DNA of 64,000 nt, from NCBI RefSeq assembly GCF_022179805.1, contig NZ_BPUO01000007.1, positions 124,001-188,000 on the forward strand. The letters are read 5' to 3'. This DNA comes from Cupriavidus pauculus. GTDB lineage: Bacteria; Pseudomonadota; Gammaproteobacteria; Burkholderiales; Burkholderiaceae. The translations under genes and the position numbers were made by a program. The notes below the pieces were generated by a model. The model saw only the letters and a program-made list of their open reading frames with translations, was not told the DNA's origin and did not search any database. Below are positions 7,657 through 16,553 of this stretch, piece by piece. Each line of letters opens with the position of its first letter. Position 1 is the stretch's first letter.

Positions 7657-9000
7657 TCAACCTTGCGACTTCATGCAGCCCGGCGTGATGCCCTTTTCCT
7701 TCGCGTACTGCGCGGCGGTGGCCTTGAACAGCGGGTGGATCAGGTTCTTGTTGCCTTCGATCCAGTCCGACACCGTGACCCACTTGCTGCCATCCCACTG
7801 CTGGATTTTCACCTTGCCCGATCCCTCGTGGTTCTCGCAGCTCGTCTTGATCTCGGGCAGCAGGCCGGTGGCGCCAAGCTGCTGCAGGCGTGCGCTGGTC
7901 AGGTTCAGGTTCTCGAACGCCCAGCGCATTTCTTCGCCGGTCATCACCTTGCCCTTGCCGAACTTGGCCTGCGCCACGCGGATCGCTTCCACCGTCACCA
8001 CGGCCGCCGACACGCCCCGGTTGTAGAGCACCGAACCCACCTTGTTGCGGTCCTGCATGTTGCCCTTGTTGGCGCCATAGACCACCTTCTCGATGTCGGC
8101 GATCAGCGGCACGCCCTTGCCGGCCACGTTCCACGTCGCGCTCATGTAGCCCTTGGCGGCGTCGCCGGCCGGCACGGTGTCTTCCTCGGACCCGGCCCAC
8201 CAGGACCCGATCATCTTGTCGCGCGAGAAGCCCACCTTCTGCGCCGCCTTCAGCGCGGTCTGGTTCATCACGCCCCAGCCCCAGAAGATCACGTAGTCCG
8301 GATTCTCCTGGCGGATCTTCAGCCACTGCGCGCCCTGCTCGTTACCCGGATGCGCCACCGGAATTTCCACCAGGTTGAACTTGCCCAGCTTGGCTTCGGC
8401 CTGCAGCGCGACGATCGGCTCCTTGCCATAGGCCGAGTCGTGATACAGGTAGACGATCTTCTTGCCCGCCAGCGATCCGCCGTTCTTCGAGGCCAGGTAC
8501 TTGACGATGGCCGACACCTGCATCTGGTACGTGGTGACCAGCGGGAACGCGTACGGGAACACCGAACCGTCCACGGCGTCGGTGCGGCCGTAGCCCATCA
8601 TCACCAGCGGCACCTTGTCGGCGGCGGTCTTGTCGACCAGCGCGTACGAGATGCCGGTGGACATCGTGTGGTACGCCGTGCCCTTGCTCTGCGCGTTCTT
8701 GGCCTTCAGCCGCTCGTAGCACTCCACGCCCTTGGCGTTGTTGTACTCGGTCTCGCATTCTTCCCACGACAGCTTCACGCCGTTGATGCCGCCGTCCTTC
8801 AGGTTGACGTAGTTCAGGTAGTCGACAAAGCCGCCATAGAACGATTGCCCGTTGGCGCCATACGGGCCGACGCGATAGCTCGGCAGCGCGACGAACTGTT
8901 CATTGGCCTGCGCCAGTGCCGGCAAGGCCGGCGCCAGCAGGGCAGCCGCGACGCTGACCACCAGGGCGGCGCGCTGCACGTTGCGAAACATCGTTGTCAT
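7657..9000 (-). CDS. ABC transporter periplasmic substrate-binding protein (LivK-like family 5)
   Basis: A 447-residue periplasmic binding protein. A Sec signal peptide spans residues 1-30 and ends ALPALAQA. The two-lobed type 1 periplasmic fold is indicated by LPSYRVGPYGANGQ, YHTMSTGISYALV, KIVYLYHDSAYGKEP and NPDYVIFWGWG. It is longer than LivK (about 370), as in homologues linked to aromatic or fatty acid CoA ligases. ATG 9000 is preferred because AAGGAG lies 7 nt upstream; a GTG at 9015 would put that ribosome site inside the gene. It would feed LivM/LivH. The ligand is unknown. Confidence 0.88.
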   Translation of the reverse strand: MTTMFRNVQRAALVVSVAAALLAPALPALAQANEQFVALPSYRVGPYGANGQSFYGGFVDYLNYVNLKDGGINGVKLSWEECETEYNNAKGVECYERLKAKNAQSKGTAYHTMSTGISYALVDKTAADKVPLVMMGYGRTDAVDGSVFPYAFPLVTTYQMQVSAIVKYLASKNGGSLAGKKIVYLYHDSAYGKEPIVALQAEAKLGKFNLVEIPVAHPGNEQGAQWLKIRQENPDYVIFWGWGVMNQTALKAAQKVGFSRDKMIGSWWAGSEEDTVPAGDAAKGYMSATWNVAGKGVPLIADIEKVVYGANKGNMQDRNKVGSVLYNRGVSAAVVTVEAIRVAQAKFGKGKVMTGEEMRWAFENLNLTSARLQQLGATGLLPEIKTSCENHEGSGKVKIQQWDGSKWVTVSDWIEGNKNLIHPLFKATAAQYAKEKGITPGCMKSQG

Positions 9001-9051
9001 CACAGTCTCCTTCACCTCGAACGGGCGTTGTTATGGAACGACTCAAGAAAG

Positions 9052-10128
9052 CTAGTGCGGGAATGGCCAGAGGCGCAGCTTTTCCTTGGCGATCTGCCAC
9101 AGCCGGGCCAGGCCATGCGGCTCGACGATCAGGAAGAAAATGATCAGCCCACCAAACACCATGAGCTGGATGTGCGACACGGTGGCGTTGGTGAACGGCA
9201 GGTGCAGCAGTCCGGCCAGGCCGGGCAGCACGTTGTCCAGGAAGATCGGCAGCAGCAGGATGAACGCCGCGCCCAGGAACGAACCCAGGATGCTGCCCAC
9301 GCCGCCGATGATGATCATGAACAGGATGCGGAACGACAGGTCCAGCGAGAAGCCGTCGGGCTCCACCGATCCCAGGTAGCAGAACGCATACAGCGCGCCA
9401 GCCACGCCGCAATAGAACGAGCTCACCGCGAACGCCAGCAGCTTGGTGCGCATCAGCGGAATGCCGATGACCTCGGCGGCCACGTCCATGTCGCGCACGG
9501 CCATCCATGCGCGCCCCGTGGCCGACCGCACCAGGTTCTTGGCCAGCAGCGCCAGCACCGTGACGATGCCCAGCACGAACAGGTACTTCTTGACCGGCGA
9601 GTCGATCGCCACGCCGAACAGGTCAAGCCGCTGCGCCGTGATCACGCCCGACGAGCTGTTGTTCGACAGCCAGGGAAACTTGGTCAGCGCCCACACCACG
9701 AAGAACTGCGCGGCCAGCGTGGCCACGGCCAGGTAGAACCCCTTGATGCGCAGTGACGGCAACCCGAACGCCACGCCCACCAGCGCTGCCGACAGGCCGG
9801 CCAGGATGAACGTCAGCAGTACCGGGATACCTTCGATGCGTAGCTGGAAGTTGTAGGCGGCATAAGCGCCCACCGCCATGAACGCGGCGGTTCCCAGCGA
9901 GAGCTGCCCGGCGTAGCCCGTCAGGATGTTCAGCCCCAGCGCGGCCAGCGAAAGGATCAGGAACGGCGTGAGGATGGCGTTGAGCCAGTATTCGCTACCG
10001 GCGAACGGAATCACCACGAACGCCACCGCCATCAGCAACGCAAAGAAGATGCGGTCCTGGCGGATCGGAAAGATCTGGCTGTCGGCGACGTAACTGGTCT
10101 TGAACTGGCCCGATTCACGATAGAGCAT
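9052..10128 (-). CDS. livM: branched-chain-type ABC transporter permease LivM
   Basis: A 358-residue inner-membrane permease with about nine or ten hydrophobic segments. Family marks are ILSLAALGLNILTGYAGQLSLGTAAFMAVGAYAAY near residues 75-115 (several shorter pieces), the EAA-like loop RAWMAVRDMDVAAEVIGI and GGVGSILGSFLGAAFI. It pairs with LivH, whose stop is 12 bp upstream, to form the channel. The first 25 residues (MLYRESGQFKTSYVADSQ) are a soluble lead before the first helix. Confidence 0.92.
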   Translation of the reverse strand: MLYRESGQFKTSYVADSQIFPIRQDRIFFALLMAVAFVVIPFAGSEYWLNAILTPFLILSLAALGLNILTGYAGQLSLGTAAFMAVGAYAAYNFQLRIEGIPVLLTFILAGLSAALVGVAFGLPSLRIKGFYLAVATLAAQFFVVWALTKFPWLSNNSSSGVITAQRLDLFGVAIDSPVKKYLFVLGIVTVLALLAKNLVRSATGRAWMAVRDMDVAAEVIGIPLMRTKLLAFAVSSFYCGVAGALYAFCYLGSVEPDGFSLDLSFRILFMIIIGGVGSILGSFLGAAFILLLPIFLDNVLPGLAGLLHLPFTNATVSHIQLMVFGGLIIFFLIVEPHGLARLWQIAKEKLRLWPFPH

Positions 10129-10140
10129 GGCGAGCCTCCG

Positions 10141-11055
10141 TCAAACGCGGTCGATATGTTTCTCGCCAAACAGGCCTTCCGGTCTGACGAGCAGGAACAG
10201 CAGTGCAAACACGTACGGGAACCAGCCTTCGATGCCGCCGAAGTTGCCGCCGAACATCGACTGGAACACCGGCGGAATGTAGATCTCGGCCAGCTTCTCC
10301 GACGCGCCGATGATCAGCCCGCCGACGATGGCACCTGGCACCGACGTGAAGCCACCCAGGATCAGCACCGGCAGCGCCTTGAGCGCGGTCAGCGTCAGCG
10401 CGAACTGCACGCCATTGCGCGACCCCCACAGCATGCCCGCCACCAGCGCCACAAAACCCGCCACGCCCCAGACGATGGCCCAGATGTTTTGCAGCGGAAT
10501 GCCCAGCGACAGCGCCGCCTGGTGATCGTCGGCCACCGCGCGCAATGCACGGCCCACCTTCGTGTACTGGAAGAACAGCGCCAGCACCGCCACCAGCACG
10601 GCGGCAATCAGCGCGGCCGCCAGGTCGAACTTCGACACGACGATATCGAACCTGGTCAGGATCGATTCGATCGGCTCGTCGACGATGCCCAGCTGGATCG
10701 GCCGCACTTCGTTACCGAACAGCAGTGGCCCCAGCCCCTCCAGGAAGAACGACAGCCCGATGGTGGCCATGAACAGCGTGATCGGCGGCTGGTTCACGAG
10801 CTTGCGCAGCACAAAGCGCTCGGTGCTCATGCCGACGATGATCATGACGATGAACGCGCCGATCACGGCGGCCCACATCGGCAACCCCTTGTCCATCAGC
10901 CCCACCACGGCCAGCGCGGCAAAGTAGACCATCGCGCCCTGCGCGAAGTTGAACACGCCGGACGCCTTGTAGATCAGCACGAAGCCCAGCGCCACCAGCG
11001 AATACATCAGGCCCGAGAGCAGCCCGCCGATCAGGATTTCGAAGAAGAACGTCAT
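10141..11055 (-). CDS. livH: branched-chain-type ABC transporter permease LivH
   Basis: A 304-residue permease with about eight membrane spans. It shows SGLMYSLVALGFVLIYKASGVFNFAQG (shorter pieces at residues 14-41), the EAA-like loop RALRAVADDHQAALSLGI and LGGFTSVPGAIVGGLIIG. The ATG at 11055 begins directly at the first helix. It lies 13 bp after livG in the operon and 12 bp before livM. All of these fit a LivH subunit of the same importer. Confidence 0.92.
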   Translation of the reverse strand: MTFFFEILIGGLLSGLMYSLVALGFVLIYKASGVFNFAQGAMVYFAALAVVGLMDKGLPMWAAVIGAFIVMIIVGMSTERFVLRKLVNQPPITLFMATIGLSFFLEGLGPLLFGNEVRPIQLGIVDEPIESILTRFDIVVSKFDLAAALIAAVLVAVLALFFQYTKVGRALRAVADDHQAALSLGIPLQNIWAIVWGVAGFVALVAGMLWGSRNGVQFALTLTALKALPVLILGGFTSVPGAIVGGLIIGASEKLAEIYIPPVFQSMFGGNFGGIEGWFPYVFALLFLLVRPEGLFGEKHIDRV

Positions 11056-11068
11056 CGTTGCCCGCCTT

Positions 11069-12007
11069 TCAGTGCGAGGTGCCCAGATAGGCCTTGATCA
11101 CGTCGGGATTCGACTTGACCTCTTCCGGCGTGCCGTCGCCGATCTTCTTGCCGTAGTCCAGCACCACCACGCGGTCGGAGATATCCATCACCACGCCCAT
11201 GTCGTGTTCGATCAGCACGATGGTCGTGCCGAACTGTTGGTTGACGTCCAGAATGAAGCGGCACATGTCCTGCTTTTCCTCGACGTTCATACCGGCCATC
11301 GGCTCGTCCAGCAGCAGCATCGACGGCTCTGCCGCCAGCGCACGCGCCAGCTCCACGCGCTTCTGCAGGCCGTACGGCAGGCGTCCCACCGGCGTCTTGC
11401 GGATGGCCTGGATCTCCAGGAAGTCGATCACTTCCTCGACCTTGCGGCGATGGCGCATTTCCTCGGCGCGTGCCGGGCCCCACCACAGCGCATGCGCGAA
11501 CACGCCGGTGCGGAACTGCGTGTTGCGGCCCGTCATGATGTTGTCGAGCACGGTCATGCCCTTGAACAGCGCGATGTTCTGGAACGTGCGCGCAATGCCC
11601 TGCCGCGCGGCGGCGGTGGGATGCATCTGCCGGCGCTCTTGGCCACGGAAAATGATGCGGCCCTGCTGCGGGTGGTACACGCCGTTGATCACGTTCAGCA
11701 TCGAACTTTTTCCCGCGCCGTTCGGGCCGATGATGGCGCGGATCTCGTGCTCGCAGACATCGAACGAGATATCGGTCAGCGCCTTCACGCCGCCGAACGC
11801 CAGCGAGATGTTCTGGAGATCGAGGATCACGTCGCCACGAACGCCGGTACGTGCCGTGGACTCCGGCCGATGCGCATCGCCGGTGCGCGGGCCGTCGCCA
11901 TGCGTGGTGTCCGCATGGCCCGGCGCGATGGTGCCCGGTGACGCGATCGTGCCCGTGGCGTCAACGCGTGCAATGCCGCCCTGCCAGGCTGTCTGGGTTG
12001 CCGTCAT
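11069..12007 (-). CDS. livG: ABC transporter ATP-binding protein LivG with N-terminal extension
   Basis: A 312-residue ATPase. Walker A is GPNGAGKSS near 94-102, the signature region LPYGLQKRVELARAL replaces LSGGQ (usual for LivG), and Walker B is SMLLLDEPMAGM. The BCA-transporter C-terminal tail DGTPEEVKSNPDVIKAYLG is present. About 58 residues rich in Gly, Thr, His and Asp precede the domain (TIAPGHADTTHGDGPRTGDA), which is not usual. The ATG at 12007 precedes MTATQTAWQGG; an internal start near residue 60 is possible but has no obvious ribosome site. The ligase stop is 14 bp upstream. Confidence 0.9.
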   Translation of the reverse strand: MTATQTAWQGGIARVDATGTIASPGTIAPGHADTTHGDGPRTGDAHRPESTARTGVRGDVILDLQNISLAFGGVKALTDISFDVCEHEIRAIIGPNGAGKSSMLNVINGVYHPQQGRIIFRGQERRQMHPTAAARQGIARTFQNIALFKGMTVLDNIMTGRNTQFRTGVFAHALWWGPARAEEMRHRRKVEEVIDFLEIQAIRKTPVGRLPYGLQKRVELARALAAEPSMLLLDEPMAGMNVEEKQDMCRFILDVNQQFGTTIVLIEHDMGVVMDISDRVVVLDYGKKIGDGTPEEVKSNPDVIKAYLGTSH

Positions 12008-12021
12008 GCTGCCTCCGTATC

Positions 12022-13986
12022 TCACGCCGCCTGCGCCGCGCCCGCGGGCGGAAAGCGCTTGACGTCCACCAGCTTCAGCGTGGCCGACACACTGCCCTCC
12101 CGGCCATCCTCGAACTTCACGCGTGTATCGATGAACTGCTCAGCGCGGCCTGCGTAGAGCGCGTCCACCAGCACCGCGTACTTCTCGGCGATGAACCCGC
12201 GCCGCACCTTGCGGGTGCGCGTCAGTTCGTCGTCGTCGGGGTCCAACTCCTTGTGCAGGATCAGGAAGCGCGCCACCTGCGAACCGGCCAGCATTGCGTC
12301 GGCGGCCAGGTCGGCGTTCACCTGCTCCACGCATTCTGCGATCATCGTGATCACGTCGGGCTGGCCCGCCAGGTCGACATAGCCGGCGTATGGCAGGTGC
12401 CGGCGCTCGGCCCAGTTGCCCACCGCGTCGAAGTCGATGTTGATGAAAGCGCAGACGCTATCGCGGTCTGTGCCGAACGCCACCGCTTCCTTGATATACG
12501 GGAAGAACTTGAGCTTGTTCTCGATGTACTTGGGCGCGAACATCGACCCATCGGCCAGCTTGCCCACATCCTTGGCGCGGTCGATGATCTTCAGGTGTCC
12601 GTCGGCATCGATCACGCCGGCGTCGCCGGTCATGAAGTAGCCCTCGTCGTTGATCGCCTCACGCGTGGCGTCGTCACGCTTGTAGTACGCCTTGAGCAAC
12701 CCCACGCCACGTACCAGCACCTCGCCGTTGTCGGCGATACGGATTTCCATGCCAGGCGCGGCCGGTCCCACGGAGTCGAACTTGACCTGGCCGTCGGGCT
12801 GCAGGCAAACGTAGGCGCAGGTTTCGGTCTGGCCGTAGAACTGCTTGAGGTTGATGCCGATCGAGCGATAGAAGCGGAACAGGTCCGGGCCAATCGCCTC
12901 ACCGGCCGTGTAGCCCACGCGGATGCGGCTCATGCCGAGCACGTTGCGCAGCGGACCATAGATCAGCAATTCGCCGATGCGGTAGCGCAGGCGGTCCAGC
13001 GCAGCCACGGGCCGGCGGTCCAGGATGTCGGCGCCGCAGCGGCGCGCCACGTTCATCGCCCAGTGGAACATCTTGCGCTTGAGCCACCCCGCGTCTTCCA
13101 TGCGGATCATGACTTGCGTAAGAAGCCCTTCGTAGATACGCGGTGGAGCAAAGTAGTACGTCGGGCCGATCTCGCGCAGGTCCGTCATCACGGTTTCGCG
13201 CGACTCCGGGCAATTGACCGTGAAGCCGGCCACCATCGCCTGGGCATACGAGAACAGGTTGTCGCCCACCCACGCCATCGGCAGATAGGACAGCACGTCA
13301 TCGTCCGGACCCAGGCCGTCGAACCGGCAACCGTTGGTGGCCGCGCCAATCAGGCCCGCGTGCGCATGGCACACGCCCTTCGGCTTGCCCGTGGTGCCCG
13401 ACGTATAGAGGATGATCGCAGTGTCGTCGGGCTTGCCAGCTTCCACCTGTGCATCGAAGAAGCCGGGGTTGGCCTTGTCGAACTCGCGGCCGATTTCCTG
13501 CACGCGTTCGTACGACAGCAACGACGGATGATCGTAGTCGCGCAGCCCGCGCGGGTCTTCATATATTACGTGGCGCACGGCGCGACCGCGCGTGGCGAGC
13601 TGCGACTCCACTTCAAGCAGCTTGTCCACCTGCTCCTGATCCTCGACGATCGCGAACTCGATCTCGGCGTCGTCAAGTACATAGACCATCTCGTTGGCGA
13701 TGGCGTCCTGGTAGAGCGGCACGGGCACGCCGCCCAGCGCCTGCGCGGCGGTCATGGCCCAGTACAGGCGCGGACGGTTGTCACCCACCACGGCCAGGTT
13801 CATGCCACGGCGATAGCCCAGCGCGGCCAGGCCGCATGCCAGCGCGCGCACTTCGCTGGCCGCCTTCGACCAGCTATAGGTCTGCCAGATACCGAGATCC
13901 TTCTCGCGATAGGCCGGATGGTCGGGCCGCTGCGTGGCGTGTGCCAGCAGCCATCGCGGGAAGGTCGTTGCCGACGATTCCTGCAT
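12022..13986 (-). CDS. AMP-dependent acyl-CoA synthetase (long-chain type)
   Basis: A 654-residue ANL-superfamily ligase. The phosphate loop is YTSGTTGKPKG near 195, the A5 motif YGQTETCAYV lies near 397 and TGDAGVIDADGHLKIIDRAKD is the hinge region. An insertion region of the long-chain type is present. It should convert a carboxylic acid to its acyl-CoA. The ATG at 13986 is preceded by CAGGAGA at a good distance. It is the promoter-proximal gene of the liv cluster, so the transported acid is likely to be activated on entry (inference). Chain length cannot be decided. Confidence 0.9.
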   Translation of the reverse strand: MQESSATTFPRWLLAHATQRPDHPAYREKDLGIWQTYSWSKAASEVRALACGLAALGYRRGMNLAVVGDNRPRLYWAMTAAQALGGVPVPLYQDAIANEMVYVLDDAEIEFAIVEDQEQVDKLLEVESQLATRGRAVRHVIYEDPRGLRDYDHPSLLSYERVQEIGREFDKANPGFFDAQVEAGKPDDTAIILYTSGTTGKPKGVCHAHAGLIGAATNGCRFDGLGPDDDVLSYLPMAWVGDNLFSYAQAMVAGFTVNCPESRETVMTDLREIGPTYYFAPPRIYEGLLTQVMIRMEDAGWLKRKMFHWAMNVARRCGADILDRRPVAALDRLRYRIGELLIYGPLRNVLGMSRIRVGYTAGEAIGPDLFRFYRSIGINLKQFYGQTETCAYVCLQPDGQVKFDSVGPAAPGMEIRIADNGEVLVRGVGLLKAYYKRDDATREAINDEGYFMTGDAGVIDADGHLKIIDRAKDVGKLADGSMFAPKYIENKLKFFPYIKEAVAFGTDRDSVCAFINIDFDAVGNWAERRHLPYAGYVDLAGQPDVITMIAECVEQVNADLAADAMLAGSQVARFLILHKELDPDDDELTRTRKVRRGFIAEKYAVLVDALYAGRAEQFIDTRVKFEDGREGSVSATLKLVDVKRFPPAGAAQAA

Positions 13987-14230
13987 CGCTGTCTCCTGTC
14001 CCCCTGCGGATGGCGTAGGGGCCATGCCGGGTATCAAGCTGCCAGACCGGTCGCTATACTGGGCGCTTTATCGCAGGCGGCGCTTGTGCCGCACCGCATC
14101 ACGCCCGCCTTGCCTTGCTGGATGAGGATTTGCTGGCAGGGGCGGTTCCGGGTGATCGTAAGATAGCCGATGCCATTCCGCCGGGTTGTCACGCCGGCGA
14201 CAATTCCGGGTTAATCCCTACGGGAGCGCG

Positions 14231-14911
14231 ATGCCTACCGCTGACATATACTCGTTCATCGACGGCTGCGCCTGGGCCGCCGGCCTGAGCCCCGAGCAGC
14301 GCGACCGCGTCAAACGCGTGGTGTCGGTGCGCGAGTACGCACAAGGCGACTACGTCTGTCACAAAGGTGAAATGGCCGAGCACTGGCTGGGCGTGGTGGA
14401 AGGCATCGTCAAGATCACCACCGTGTCGCCATCGGGCAAGTCCGTCACCTTCACCGGCGTGCCAGAGGGCGGCTGGTTTGGCGAAGGCGCCGTGCTCAAG
14501 CAGGAAATCCGCAAGTACGACGTAATGGCGCTGCGCGGCTCGCGCATCGCCTTCGTGCCACGCGAAACTTTTCAGTGGTTGCTGGATACCAGCCTGCCGT
14601 TCACCCGCTTCCTGCTGATGCAGTTCAACGAACGGCTCGGCCAGTTCATCGCCGCGGTGGAATACGAACGCCTGCTCGACATCGATTCGCGCGTGGCCCG
14701 CGCGGTGTCGTCACTGTTCAACGAACACTTGTATCCCAGCATTGGGTCGACGCTGGAGATCTCGCAGGAAGAGATCGGGTTGCTGGCGGGTATTTCGCGG
14801 CAGCGTGCCAACCAGGCGCTCAAGGTGCTGGAACAGCAGGGGCTGGTACGCGTGGATTACGGCGTGATCGACGTGCTCGATCTGGAGGGGTTGAGGCAGT
14901 ACGGGGAGTGA
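14231..14911 (+). CDS. Crp/Fnr family transcriptional regulator
   Basis: A 226-residue regulator divergent from the CoA-ligase/liv operon. Residues 20-120 form the cyclic-nucleotide-like sensory barrel (GDYVCHKGEMAEHWLGVVEG, PEGGWFGEGAVLK). The C terminus is a winged helix with EISQEEIGLLAGISRQRANQALKVLE as the recognition segment. No FNR-type Cys cluster is visible. The ATG at 14231 follows an ACGGGAG ribosome site; the frame is open 45 nt further up. Divergent placement makes it the likely regulator of the 5.5-14 kb operon (inference). Its ligand is unknown. Confidence 0.88.
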   Translation: MPTADIYSFIDGCAWAAGLSPEQRDRVKRVVSVREYAQGDYVCHKGEMAEHWLGVVEGIVKITTVSPSGKSVTFTGVPEGGWFGEGAVLKQEIRKYDVMALRGSRIAFVPRETFQWLLDTSLPFTRFLLMQFNERLGQFIAAVEYERLLDIDSRVARAVSSLFNEHLYPSIGSTLEISQEEIGLLAGISRQRANQALKVLEQQGLVRVDYGVIDVLDLEGLRQYGE

Positions 14912-14931
14912 GCGACTGATGCATCGTCCTG

Positions 14932-15060
14932 GCTCCCCTCTCCCGCACGGCGGGAGAGGGGTTGGGGGTGAGGGCATGCAGCTCTGCTTGCCGACAAGTC
15001 GCAGTTTGAAACGCTGCGCCCTCACCCCCGGCCCCTCTCCCGCACGCGGGAGAGGGGCGC
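14932..15060. repeat. paired REP element (BIME-like), copy A
   Basis: Two facing hairpins (CTCCCCTCTCCCGCACGG... and ...CCCGCACGCGGGAGAGGGG) flank a 50-60 nt centre that itself starts GGTGAGGGC and ends GCCCTCACC, so the whole 129 bp is an imperfect inverted repeat. The centre contains CTGCTTGCCGA and GCAGTTTGAA. Copy B at 56946-57079 has the same arms and centre in the opposite orientation. It fills the gap between convergent genes. Confidence 0.85.
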
Positions 15061-15115
15061 AAACCATTGGTCGAGGGAAAGCCAGCCAGCCTTCGACGCA
15101 CCCTCGACACCAAAC

Positions 15116-15970
15116 TTACTTCGAATACACGTACACCCCACGGCCCGTCTTGCGGCCCAGGTAGCCTGCGGCCACCATCTCGCGCATCAGCATGGCCGGG
15201 CGGTACTTCGGATCGGCGAACTCGGTGTACAGCACTTCCATCACGGCCAGCATCGTGTCCAGGCCGATCATGTCCGCCAGCGCCAGCGGGCCGATCGGGT
15301 GGTTGCAGCCGAGCTTCATGCCTTCGTCGATTTCCTCCGGCGATGCCAGACCTTCGCCGAGCACGCAGAACGCCTCGTTGATCATCGGGCAGAGGATGCG
15401 GTTGACCACAAAGCCCGGGCTGTTCTTGACCGTGATCGGGTACTTGCCCAGTTGCTTGGCCAGCGCTTCCACATCGGCGTGGGCCGCGTCGCTGGTCTGC
15501 AGGCCGCGGATCAGTTCCACCAGCGCCATCATCGGCACTGGGTTGAAGAAGTGCATGCCGATGAAGCGGTCGGCGCGCGACGTCACGGCGGCCAGCTTCG
15601 TGATCGAGATCGACGAGGTGTTCGACGCGATGATCACGTCCGGGCCGACGATGCCATCGATCTGCTTCAGGATCTTCACCTTGAGATCGTAGTTCTCGGT
15701 GGCGGCCTCGATGACGATGTCGGTGCGCTTGAGATCTTCATATGACGTGCTGCCGTGGATGCGCGACAGCGCGGTGGCCTTGTCGGCCTCGGTGGCCTTT
15801 TCCTTCTTGATCAGGCGGTCCATGCTGCCGGCTACCGTGGCGATGCCCTTCTGCACCGCCGCGTCGCTGATGTCCACCATCACCACGTCCAGGCCTGCCA
15901 CCGCGCATGCCTGCGCAATGCCGTTGCCCATCGTGCCGGCACCCACGATGCCCACTGTCTTGATTGCCAT
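15116..15970 (-). CDS. hbd: 3-hydroxybutyryl-CoA dehydrogenase
   Basis: A 284-residue NAD(P)-dependent dehydrogenase. The Rossmann motif GAGTMG is at residues 10-15. The catalytic region is FFNPVPMMALVELI with His (MHFFNP) and a following Glu. The C-terminal helical domain has GFVVNRILCPMINEA and a closing PLALADMIGLDT. It interconverts acetoacetyl-CoA and 3-hydroxybutyryl-CoA in fatty acid or butanoate metabolism. The length equals that of Clostridium Hbd (282). It is a plausible partner for the acyl-CoA genes on either side. Confidence 0.93.
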   Translation of the reverse strand: MAIKTVGIVGAGTMGNGIAQACAVAGLDVVMVDISDAAVQKGIATVAGSMDRLIKKEKATEADKATALSRIHGSTSYEDLKRTDIVIEAATENYDLKVKILKQIDGIVGPDVIIASNTSSISITKLAAVTSRADRFIGMHFFNPVPMMALVELIRGLQTSDAAHADVEALAKQLGKYPITVKNSPGFVVNRILCPMINEAFCVLGEGLASPEEIDEGMKLGCNHPIGPLALADMIGLDTMLAVMEVLYTEFADPKYRPAMLMREMVAAGYLGRKTGRGVYVYSK

Positions 15971-16015
15971 GTCTCGCTTCCTTGTGTTGTCAGAAATTCG
16001 GTTGATGCCGTGGGC

Positions 16016-16453
16016 TCAGCCCTGCAGCTTGGCCAGTGCCGCCGCCACGCGCTCGGCGTGGGTCTTCAGCACTTCCATGTCCTGCTGCTGGCGGGCGTGG
16101 CCGCGCAGCGACTGGTCGGTGTAGCGCGGCACGATGTGGAAATGCACGTGGGGCACGGTCTGGCCGGCCGCTGCGCCATTGAACTGGCTGATCACGATGC
16201 CGTCGGGCTGGAATGCCTCACGCACTCCGCGCGCCACGATCTGCGTGGCGCGGATCGCGGCGGCAGCGCCCTGCTCGGACAGCCCGAACAGATCTACCGC
16301 AGCTTCCTTGGGCACCACCAGTGCGTGGCCGTCGGACTGCGGCATGATGTCCATGAACGCGATGGCGTGGGCGTCCTCGTAGATCTTGAAGCACGGGAGC
16401 TCGCCGCGCAGGATGCGGGCAAAGATGTTGTTGCTGTCGTACTCGGCTTGCAT
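16016..16453 (-). CDS. HIT family nucleotide hydrolase
   Basis: A 145-residue histidine-triad protein. The catalytic HVHFHIVP motif lies at residues 102-109 after QTVP. The N-terminal IFARILRGELPCFKIYED and the MPQSDGHALVVPK strand are family marks. It probably hydrolyses nucleoside phosphoramidates or adenylylated products. The ATG at 16453 is preferred as the family start; the frame remains open 87 nt upstream. Cleaning up adenylated by-products of the CoA ligases is a possible but unproved link. Confidence 0.9.
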   Translation of the reverse strand: MQAEYDSNNIFARILRGELPCFKIYEDAHAIAFMDIMPQSDGHALVVPKEAAVDLFGLSEQGAAAAIRATQIVARGVREAFQPDGIVISQFNGAAAGQTVPHVHFHIVPRYTDQSLRGHARQQQDMEVLKTHAERVAAALAKLQG

Positions 16454-16553
16454 GACTGTCTCGGGAAAAATCGGCCTGACGGCGACGGAGCAAAGAGTGT
16501 AGCCCCAGTGCTCCGTGCCGTGAACCAACCCACCCATCAAACCCGAGGCTTTT

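Noticed and set aside
7663..9756. 697-codon plus-strand ORF across the binding-protein and livM genes
   Set aside because: It spans two clear minus-strand genes and their gap; no family features.
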